Shown: positions 55,041 to 64,000 of the stretch, in pieces
Layout: every line of letters starts with the position of its first letter
How positions within the stretch are numbered: the first letter of the stretch is position 1
Assembly (NCBI GenBank): GCA_964030785.1
Contig: OZ034979.1
Coordinates: 12,130,883 to 12,194,882 of the forward strand
Length of the DNA: 64,000 bases
Reading direction: 5' to 3'
DNA from: Siderastrea siderea
Lineage: Eukaryota; Cnidaria; Anthozoa; Scleractinia; Rhizangiidae
Made by a program: the position numbers and the translations under genes
The notes under the pieces: model-generated
What the model was told of the DNA's origin: nothing
Seen by the model: only the letters and a program-made list of their open reading frames with translations
Databases searched by the model: none

Positions 55041-55573
55041 AATTTTATGACAATTACAGTGGTTGAATTTTTTAAATAAAATTAACAATTTTACCACAGA
55101 AATTTTTTTTTCGCGGTGTGAGTCTATAATAAATTGATCACAAGCATTCGCGACAAGCATTCATGACGCGAGCCTTGGTATGGACTCTCATCTTCCACGG
55201 CTAATTAGAAAACGAGAAACTGATAAGATGTGGTAAAAAACACTTTATTAACTTTTTCTACCATTGTCTTAGAAAAACTAAAGGTAAATAAACGTGTTTC
55301 TAGTGAAAGAAAATGACTCGAATTTATACAAATTTCTCGATGCTAATCGCTAACACCCAAATAGGGCCTCAGCCAAAACACGTGTTCACTTGGGAAAAAT
55401 GTCTCGTTGTTTCGGTTGATGACTTTATTTGCCTTTTTCCTTTATTAGAGCATGGTCACATCCACTCAGCCAATCAGTGTCCAGCATTTCGATGCTCTAT
55501 ATTCCATAAACTGTCTTAAATTATGTAAAGTGGTGGGGCTTTGAAGCACAGGGAAATTGTGGGGTAAAATTAG
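54159..55573. other. No recognised gene; (TTTC)n microsatellite
   Basis: A TTTC microsatellite lies at about 55010-55040. The short frames in the region, including one at 54848-55042 that runs into the microsatellite, have no domain. Confidence 0.4.
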
Positions 55574-55756
55574 TATTCACAGAGAATTTCTACATTCATT
55601 AGTAGCTCTATATGGTCATTAGTATGCTCTATCTCATAGAGCACACTAATGAGGCATTGTTTTCCCTTGTTTGGAAGCCTCATTAGTATGCTCTATATAG
55701 AGAATACTAATGACTAAGTAGAATTTACTAACGAATGCACAAATTCTCTGTGAATA
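55574..55756. mobile_element. Hairpin MITE, 183 bp
   Basis: TATTCACAGAGAATT at 55574-55588 is exactly inverted at 55742-55756. Further pairing inside includes CATTAGTATGCTCTAT/ATAGAGCA..CTAATG and GCCTCATTAGT/ACTAATGAGGC. AT-rich, non-coding. Confidence 0.8.
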
Positions 55757-57424
55757 TTTATAACTAAAACGATAAAATCAACAGATTCAACGGCGATGTC
55801 AGAAACACTCATTATTTTTTGTGTTTTCACAAAAAAATGCAATCTTACGGTGTAATATGTAATAGCATAGCAAACAGCAAACCGAAAGATAAACCATTAC
55901 TTTACATGAAATACGAAATGTTCAGACCTTACTTGAAATAGAAGGACAGACTTGTTTCTCCGTGTTTGCCGGACTACGAGTGTTGTACTTGAACTTGACT
56001 TTGGCCTCTTGGCTTTCCCTGCGGGTTCCCCACTTGCTGGTGGTGGTGGTTGTAGCGTGTCGAAGACTGCTTTCACCAATGTAAATCTAGTAAATCTTTA
56101 CTGGCAATCACTACCTCGAGCTCCAATTTTCCATAGATTGTAGTCTTGGCTACCAAAGCCATATACCAGGATGCTTTCTTTGCTCCTGAATTTTGCCATA
56201 TTTTCGTGTGCAACTATGCTGCTCAAAACGGTTAAATTTCAAAAATCTGTTAAAAAATCTGGTTTTTATGGAATTCAAATTTGGCAACATAAACGTATGA
56301 GGGAAATACTCTGCTGATTGTTTTGATTTTTCCGTTACGACGACTTTATCATTCTGATGCCTCAGGAGCGCGTGAAAACGACTCGAAAGTGTCACCACAG
56401 GCTTACCATCCTCTGTTTGTGTTGCGGACCTGTGCTAGCTGTATATAATGGCCTAGCAAAACAAACTGAAACTTATTTAGGAAGACCTTTACTGTGACAA
56501 AGCTTGGCAATTTTCGAATTTTCTATCTTGAACAGTTGTAGTCGACAGCTACAGATAGCTGCTCTTAATGTCTCAGCGAATATGTACTCTATCGATCTGA
56601 ATGAAACAAAAAATTCAAAGTAAAGATCTGCTCTATACGACTTCTTAAGTAGTCTGTCACGCAACGCTCCGCTCTCGCAGAGAGAGGGTGCAGAGACAAT
56701 TGTCTGCGCATGCTCGTAATTTTAGCTAGTTTCCTAGCTAATCGCTACTGCGCATGAACAAGGAGATAAGACGAATAAGAAAACAGAGAAGGGAAGGGGA
56801 GCGCTGGCGGACGATTTTTTTTGTGCGTTCGGCAAAAAGAAAATAATATTTCCCGAATTCGATAGTGTTTGCTCCATGTTTGGTTAGTTGCACTGAGCGA
56901 TTTCCTCATGCAGTTCAGATTATTTTTTCAGAAGAAACAGTTGCTGCGAGCGTTACATGAATTCTTGCAGTACAGAGAAACAGAGGAGTTGTGGTCAATT
57001 CAAAAACACTGGATACGGGAGCCGTGAGAAGGCTAAAGCTTGAGTAATTACGAGGACTAACTGCCAATTTTGTGGTATTTGCTGTCGATCAAAACATTTT
57101 TCTCAATCTTTTTTGTAACGCTGTAACTAAAAACCTAAATGTTTTTGGAATTTTACCAACTGGCAGTCTTCCAACTGCTTCTTTATAGGTTAGTTAAAGA
57201 AAAATATATATGAAACTTTCAGAACGTTATATAGTTGTAATTGTTGTGCCTTTGCATCAGTAATGAAGGGCCTCGTTTAGGCTATCCAACATAGGCTTCA
57301 CAGTGTTTTCCATCGGCGTTGGAGACGAACGCGCACATTTAATGAGCTCTCTATAGTTTATCGCTCACCTCTCGAAACTCGCAGAATTCGCATCCATACT
57401 ATGTTGTTTCCAGAACCAAAAGTA
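55757..57424. other. No recognised gene
   Basis: AT-rich sequence with no supportable feature; short frames on both strands have no domain. Confidence 0.35.
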
Positions 57425-58223
57425 AGCACACATCAGCCAAAAAGTTCGTAATTTGCATAAATAGAAATATTTGTAAATTGCCTTTACAGTTTTCTCTCTT
57501 AAACTGATTGCCGTTAGCTAGAATAATAATTCTTTTTGATGTTCCAGTGAGATTTAGGCTGAATAAACATTTCTGTTATTAGATAAGAAGGCTGAACCTC
57601 GGTCAAGTTTCAGTCGTTTTTAACTTTCAACGAGCAACAGCTTTGTTTTGTTTTTCCTGGTCTATTTCACGGTTATTCACGTGCAATGGATATTTATACA
57701 CGCTGCGCTTGTGTCCTCTCGTGCATTTATAATTCCTTCTCATAATAATAAAAAATTTTCGTCTTCTGAACTTCTTCCTGGAGTCTATTTTACATTACTC
57801 TTTAAATACTGACTGACGTTTTAGGATTTTAATTACGGATTTAATTACACTGGGGCCGAAAAATGAAGAGAAACAAGCTCAGAAGACGAATATATATTTT
57901 TTTATTATGAGAAGGAATTATAAGCGCACGAGAGGACACAAGCGCAGCGTGTATAAATATTAATTGCACGTGAATAACCTTGCAATAGACCAGGAAAAAC
58001 AAAATAAAGCTGTTCGGTCGTTGAAAGTAAACAACGACTGAAACTTGACCGAGATTCAGCCTTCTTATATAAATACCAGAAATGTTTATTCAGCCTAAAA
58101 CTCACTGGAACATCAAAAAGAATTATTATTCTAACGGCAATCAATTTAAGAGAAAAATCTGTAAGGGCAATTTAGAAATATTTCTATTTATGCAAATTAC
58201 GAACTTTTTGGCTGATGCGTGCT
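57425..58223. mobile_element. Inverted repeat with 345-bp arms
   Basis: Left arm 57425-57769 and right arm 57879-58223 have equal length (345 bp) and are reverse complements with scattered mismatches, around a 109-bp spacer. Shared parts include CATCAGCCAAAAAGTTCGTA, CTGAATAAACATTTCTG, GTCAAGTTTCAGTCGTT and AATTCCTTCTCATAATAATA. No known coding region. It is the third equal-arm foldback in the window. Confidence 0.82.
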
Positions 58224-58699
58224 GCATTTTAGCAGTTTTTAAATATAAATATCTTAAAATCGCAGCCACCTAGGAAGCTCAACGTACATTAAGAATGTTT
58301 TGATATCATAAAAGATCCTTCAACTTAATAGAGAAAGTGTTAAGTTTTATCTTTCTTAAAAAATTGGAGAAAATTGCAGGAATGACCAAAATCAGCCCGT
58401 AAAAAATGAATCATGATTTACATGAAAACGCCCTTACAGACTTTTCCCTAATTTCGCATACAAGTTGTGTAGGTTGAGTAGTTCAAATAGTTCAAGTTTC
58501 TTCATAAAGTGTCTGACTAGTTTTCGAGATATTCGACATTATTTAAAATCAGGGGTTGTCCATTACCGTTGCTATGGTGACAGCTGTTGCTAGGAAACCA
58601 GCGTGAAAATAAACTTTGATCATATGTTGAAAAGGCGGTGTAGTATCAAGGAAATCGAAGTTTACCTTCTATGCGAAATTTTGACTACAAAAGATACAC

Positions 58700-60075
58700 T
58701 CCAAGGCCAAAAAAACTGTTGCGAGCCTCCTTAAACAGTTTGCAACAGCAGAAAACAATTTTAATTTTAAAGAGCCAGTGTCACCCAATGTGCTTTGCGT
58801 TCGTGTGTTTTCGTTTTGAAACAGCTTTTAACGTTTGGCTGACGCGTTTGCCGGACTTTTCGCGAATTATGCTGTGCCGCACTGCCCTTTCAGCGAGAAT
58901 TAGTAGCCTCTCAAAATGAAAATACATTCATCGCTAGATGTTACTGGAGGAACAACTCTCGATCTGACTTTGTAGTCAACGCGTATTTAGCCATTATAGC
59001 AACCGATCGATTGATCGATCGATTGATCTCGATGGACGTAAAACCAGAGTAGCGACTTCTACTCGATATAAAAACAAGACAAAAACAAGTAGTAAGAATA
59101 TTGAAGTCTTCATCGCTAGATGTCACTGGAGCAAACTACTCTAAGATCTGACTTCGCATTCAATGCGTATGGATCTATTACAGTCCGATCGGTTGATCGC
59201 GCGATCGATCGCATCAGCCGATGTCGATGGACGCAAAACCAGAATAGCCACTTACACTTACACTTACACTCTTACACAAGAGTAATAATAATTAAGCAAA
59301 ACAGCACAAGCTCATGACCATAAGTATTATTTTGGAGCAGGCCCGTAGCTGCTGTGAAGTTGTGGTTAATTAACGTTTCTTCTGTTTTCATCTGGCAACG
59401 CGAATGTTGTATTATTTCGGCAAACGCAATGTCAGTACTATTGCTGAAACCCGTAGATGATTTTCTTTCTCTCCGCTACTGATACACGGACTCCTTCAGC
59501 CGTACAACTTTGGTAGAGCCCGGAAGACTCAGCCTTCGCCTCAGCTTTCCTGAACCCTACGAAGCATTCAATTTAAAGATCTCCTTCTCCACAGCGAAAA
59601 CACTTCAGAATTCGGAAACATACTACTAAGCACTGTGATAAATTTTGGCCCTACTTCTATTATGATATGAAATAAAAAATCTGGGCGATTCAAGCTCGCG
59701 CTGACAAAAAGAAAAATTCGCGAACCAGTGTTGCCAAAATTTGCATAACGAAATGAATGAAATGAAAAGTAGTAGTTTGGTGAGCTCAATTTAGAGGATT
59801 TTATTTACTGAAGACACACAAAGAATGAACTTTATCACAGTGTTTATTTCAATTCGATATTAGACACACCAAGACCCATTTTAAGCCTCTGTAGTTTACC
59901 AATTTTTGCCTTTTTCCGAAGTGCGCAAAATGCCTTTGTTTCAAAGAACCACCAAACCATATAAATAAAGCAAAACTCCATGCAATTCCCATTGATAGTA
60001 AGTAGAAGAGTATTGCTATCATTTAAGATTAAAATTGTTTTCTGGTGTTGCAAACTGTTTAAAAGCAAGCGCTTT
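58700..60075. repeat. Inverted dispersed pair (short)
   Basis: TTAAACAGTTTGCAACAGCAGAAAACAATTTTAATTTTAAA-like sequence on the plus strand at about 58731-58772 occurs in inverse at about 60021-60062 (with a TTGCAACACCAGAAAACAAT variant). Only about 45 bp are clearly shared. The intervening sequence includes the 182-bp duplication. Confidence 0.5.
58927..59290 (+). repeat. Tandem duplication, 182-bp unit x2
   Basis: TTCATCGCTAGATGT starts at 58927 and 59109. Both units contain a GATCGATTGATCGATCG-type self-complementary stretch (58990-59030; 59185-59215) and GATGGACG.AAAACCAGA. The second unit ends in ACTTAC repeats (59253-59275). The divergence suggests an older duplication. Confidence 0.75.
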
Positions 60076-61850
60076 CAATTTGTTTAATTTTAAGCCTGAT
60101 TATTGTGTAATAAATTAAGCAAAACCGTTTTTCCGAATTTCCCGAAAACAATAGAATTCCACAAGGTTTAAGTAATATTTTCGAAGATAGCTCCCCAAAA
60201 GTGTTCTTCTGGCAAGTTATCAAGTTATCGATTTTCTGAGCTTGTCCGCCGATTCTCGATATTTACAGTCAGAGCCTCTTAATTATTATTTCGTCGCTGT
60301 AGAATTTATTTTTTAAGTCAGCGTAGTAAGAAAATTCACTTCTGGTCAACCTTGTTTCCAGCGTCCTCTCTCTTCCGCCCTCGAGAAAGTGTCGTGGTTT
60401 CGGCTGGTCATGTGACTACTCTTGGCAAACAGCTCCCCACCAGGGTGGACTCGCCAGAAGCGAATGCGCATCTTTTAATCTTTTAAAACAGACATGAAGA
60501 CAAAAGAATGGGAGTCATTTAACACACTTTTTTTTTTTCAAACACAGGCTCTGTGGAAAAATCTACAGTCACCTGCGGCGTTTTAGAAAGACAAAAGATG
60601 CAGATTTTCCATCAACAAAATATTTTACAGTAAGCTCGATCTGTTTTGAATTCCCCGTACGCTTTTGATTTGAAGCCGTTCGTACTGCCCGAACAAAATG
60701 TCACAATTAAAAAACACACTCATTTGTTGGCATAACCTTTCTTTATTGGCCTTGATAATGCAATTTATGTATTTTGTCTGTAAGCTTCAATATAATGGTA
60801 TAATCATGCAGACCAGAGTACAACCTTTCTTGTTAACAAAGCTCTTTAATATATGTTTATTTCACATATTCATGTTCAAAGCCCTTTACGTTCTTTAATT
60901 TAGCAAAGCATAATTTTTATTTGGCCACTGTTTTGTGGCAAGAAAAGTCCACCGGTCAGTCGGCGGTGTAAGACCAAATTCGCCTAATCGAGCGACAGGA
61001 ATAAAATGTATTTATTACCTTCAAATTCTGATGACTGGTGGTTTCATTTCGGTTAGCGTGGGGTATCTTCACGATCGTGTCGTTTGCTTGTCTTGCGTGC
61101 GGTTGCCGAAACTTCTGCTGCCCCTTGGAGATGCCAAAAATAATTTTGTCCTTCCTAACAAGGGCGGCGGCTGTCCTTGTTGCAAGTTTGTTATGTTGTG
61201 CGGACTGGTGCTGACTATGGCGATGGTGCTTTGAAATTCCGAGACTCGTAAACGTGTTTTTCTGAGTCGAAAAGAACATGGACCGCTTCCAGGCCGAACG
61301 TCCTTGTGTAAAGAAGAAATACGTGGCTATAAAAGGACTTCTTATTACCACAAATATTCCTGAAAAAGCTCACAGCACTTCTGGTACATTATTCTGACAA
61401 TAGTGACAATCTTACACTTTGCTACCCCTCCCCTATCGCACATTCTTGTTACCACCCAGATTTTGGGTGCCACATGACCAACCGAAACGAGGGTACTATG
61501 AGAGAGAACCCTGGGAACGAGGTCGACTTCTGGTGAATAAACTTAGCGCTTTGTTAGGCGCGCGGGGAACACTCAAGTTTCAGCGAGAAAACAAAAGTCG
61601 CTACATAACAGAAATGTTTTTCGGCTGGGTCCCTTAGACGGTATTTTCCGCGGAGAAAACGACAATCGGAAATACCGCTGCGTTCGCATGCTACGATTTC
61701 CTCTGAAACTGAGCCTAAAAGGGTTACTCGCATTCACCATTTCAAGCTACACAACAACAACAACACAATACACCTACTATTCAATTACTAAACAGCGGTT
61801 TTCAACATTAATTGCATCTCCCAACCCGCGTCTCCGCCCGCACTTCCTAA
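59291..61850. other. No recognised gene
   Basis: AT-rich with no supportable exon. The opposing frames at 60935-61234 and 61351-60956 overlap each other and have no known domain. Confidence 0.35.
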
Positions 61851-61865
61851 CCATTGGTTACTGCT

Positions 61866-62085
61866 AGTTTTATGCTATTACTTTTTTATAGTGTTTTTAT
61901 ATTGCTTTCGTGGTATTTATATACTATTTTCATGCTATTTTTATACTATTTTCGTGCTATTTTTGTACTGTTTTCATGCTATTTTTATACTGTTTTAATA
62001 CTATTTTCGTGCTATTTTTCCGCTGTTCTTTATACCATTTTATACTATTTCTACACTATCTGTATACTACATTTACTACTAGTGT
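61866..62085 (+). repeat. Minisatellite of TTTTTATACTATTTTCGTGC-type units
   Basis: Around nine tandem, degenerate units of about 20-25 bp (TATTTTTATACTATTTTCATGC and variants). The hydrophobic frames at 61854-62174 and 61910-62095 are artefacts of this repeat. Confidence 0.85.
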
Positions 62086-64000
62086 ACTATTTTAATTGTA
62101 TGTTCTATTCCAGTACTTGTCCCCTGATTTTAAAGCTGATTAAAGTACTACTAAATTATATTTTTAAACAGTAAATTTCAACAGGTTTTACTGATTTTTT
62201 ATCACTTCAGTATACAGCACAGGGCAAATTAAACTTAGAGAAAATGGCACTTTCGCCTGCGAAGTATTATTCGGACGCTTTCAAGAATCACCCAGAACTT
62301 ATTTTAGGAAGCTTCTATTGTCTCTTTCTAGACCAAATAGATTTAAACCTAGAAACGCTTCGCTTATGGTTACTTAAATATTTTTGGCATTTCGATCTGT
62401 AACTAGAGACGGGCAACAAAACGAACAAGAAAACATTCCAAACTGAACTCACTCATTGAAACGGCGATTCTAACTTTAGTCGCTAAATTGGGACAGGAAT
62501 GGCATTCACTTTAAATGAAGAAACTAAAAAATACAACAATATAAGGAAGGTAAAGTATTCCACAACTGAAAAAAAAACATATAGAGCTTTACACTAAGAC
62601 TATAAACTTAATATTGACGACAGAGCGACTCTTCAGTTGTTGGATGATAAATTAGGAATCAGTCAAAACAACCCAATGTGCGGTGCCGAAAAACAGCCTA
62701 GATTGAAAAAACCACAGAGACTCAGTCTATAATAGTCACGATTTCTACTTTTCGAATAAAATACACCGACTGCGACAAAAAAATGCTCAAAGATAAATAT
62801 TGAAAATTACGCACAATACTTCAAAACAGGGCTTCAAAAGGAGATGTATTTATCATGGGTTGCGTAACCCTCTGAGATGTTATGTTACAATTGGTCGTTG
62901 GTATATATAGTGCGTTGCCTTCAGTGATATTCATTCGAGTCATACGTCCGTCCCTTTAATTAAATACCCAGTGACTAAGGGTGATAAATTTTGTCTTTCA
63001 TATTTGTATTTACAAAAATATTATAAGGTTTAGTATATTTATACTGCTGTTATACGAGCTTGTGTTGAGATTGTTATTTGCTTGATATTTTCTTTGTATT
63101 ATGCTTGTAGACTCAATTAACATATAGGTTGATTGTAAGACATAATAAAGAGAGAGGGTCGCATACGGCTGGTGTTGACACACTGCAATAGTGGTTGCTT
63201 ATTACATGATAAATGTTCTATATTTGGTTGAGCGGTGAGCGAATTAGAATATAAATTAAGCTGCCTACAGTCATCAGATTGTTCATTAATAAAAATTCCT
63301 GAATAAACACAGAAAAGGGAAGAAACCTTCACAAACATGAAAATTCTTTCACATCACAGGCTGAGCCCAAGCTGACTTTGAGAGCTGCGCATAAATTAGA
63401 CTGTTTCTTCCACGTTATGCATAATAATGACATCGGCATTTAAGAGTTTGCATGGAAATGCTACAAAACGTCTCAAATTGCCACAAATCAGAAAGTAGTC
63501 GAAATAAAACTAATTAGCCTTATTTCATTGTTGTATTGGTCATTATCAGTTGGCTTCCTGGGCTGGTTTGAAGTTTTTTGGACGAGAAATTGAGGTTTTT
63601 ATCTTTCATTTTTGCTGAACGTTTAGAATTAATTAAAGGCAGGAAACAGTTGCACACTGCACCTCACTTGAAGTTCGCTAAATTCCATCACAATGAACGA
63701 ATCACCCTAAAACTTCAAATGTGTATTCTTGGGTCTTTAGCGTACCTCCGTTCTTTGTCATGGGTTCTGGACAGATCATTTTGTAAGCTGCCGAAGACCC
63801 CTCTTAAATACGAAACTCGCCTTACCTGGTATGAGTTTTCATTTGAAGAGCACGCATGAATCCCTGCGAGCCGCATTTCGACGACAAAATTGCCCTCAGC
63901 CGGGGAGAGGCTGTCTGTGTGTGCCTAGGGTGATACGCCCGTTAGCCTTAGAAAGCACGTTACTGTTTTCCTCTAGCCAGCAGAAGTTGCAATTCGTTTC
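62086..64000. other. No recognised gene
   Basis: AT-rich. A TATATATAG sequence near 62900-62910 could be a promoter of something, but no partner features were found. The 93-codon plus frame at 63578-63859 has no known domain. Confidence 0.35.

Noticed and set aside
55897..56143. Opposing short frames with Pro/Gly-rich sequence
   Set aside because: They overlap on opposite strands and have no domain; likely chance.
60935..61351. Overlapping 99- and 131-codon frames on opposite strands
   Set aside because: No recognised domain, no splice context and mutual overlap; treated as chance frames.
61854..62174. Hydrophobic 106-codon frame resembling a membrane protein
   Set aside because: It is the direct translation of an AT-rich minisatellite.
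62879..63014. TGTTATGTTACAATTGG...TATATATAG...TTTACA stretch resembling a solo LTR
   Set aside because: No target duplication, second LTR or internal retroviral-type sequence was visible; the TG/CA ends alone are weak.

Overview
This window looks like nuclear DNA from a marine invertebrate animal, most likely an anthozoan cnidarian (coral or anemone). That assignment is inferred from three things: intron-split SLC-type transporter genes, an AT-rich repeat-dense background, and the mix of transposable elements (Penelope-like, RTE-like and CR1/L2-like LINEs, a DIRS/Ngaro-like remnant, a CACTA-like transposase, a tRNA-derived SINE, many foldback elements). There is no bacterial, CRISPR or rRNA content.

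Host genes. Two transporter genes lie head to tail on the minus strand. (1) An SLC22-type (organic cation/anion transporter-like) gene reads from 30455 down to 16974. I placed seven exons with GT-AG junctions and matching phases, giving about 512 aa, a normal length for the family. (2) Downstream, the first two coding exons of an SLC18B1-like MFS transporter lie at 8440-8165 and 587-492; the rest is beyond the left edge. I could not support any host gene from about 31 kb to 64 kb.

Mobile DNA inside the genes. The SLC22 introns carry a 3.5-kb non-coding TIR element (25384-28905) nested in an older dispersed repeat, a tRNA-SINE with a 13-bp target duplication (21887-22188), and a Penelope-like element with a 16-bp target duplication (18155-20269). 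The Penelope copy has an open RT/GIY-YIG frame and a hammerhead-ribozyme-like core after the ORF. The SLC18B1 intron carries an RTE-like LINE, a dispersed repeat, a CR1/L2-like LINE remnant and other repeats. Upstream of SLC22 exon 1 is a 70-bp near-perfect palindrome.

Right half (31-64 kb). It is dominated by structural repeats: a pair of 622-bp inverted arms carrying hammerhead-like cores, a 4.36-kb element with 826-bp terminal inverted repeats each carrying the same small ORF, a second Penelope-like remnant with a GIY-YIG domain, a nested LINE/CACTA/LINE-duplication complex (42.1-50.0 kb), a second copy of the TIR element (51293-54158), 345-bp inverted arms at 57.4-58.2 kb, and several MITEs, tandem duplications and minisatellites.

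No single new system is proven. The strongest candidates for further work are the long-arm inverted-repeat elements of exactly equal arm length, the hammerhead-like cores, and the nested insertions with readable target duplications and paralogous empty sites.
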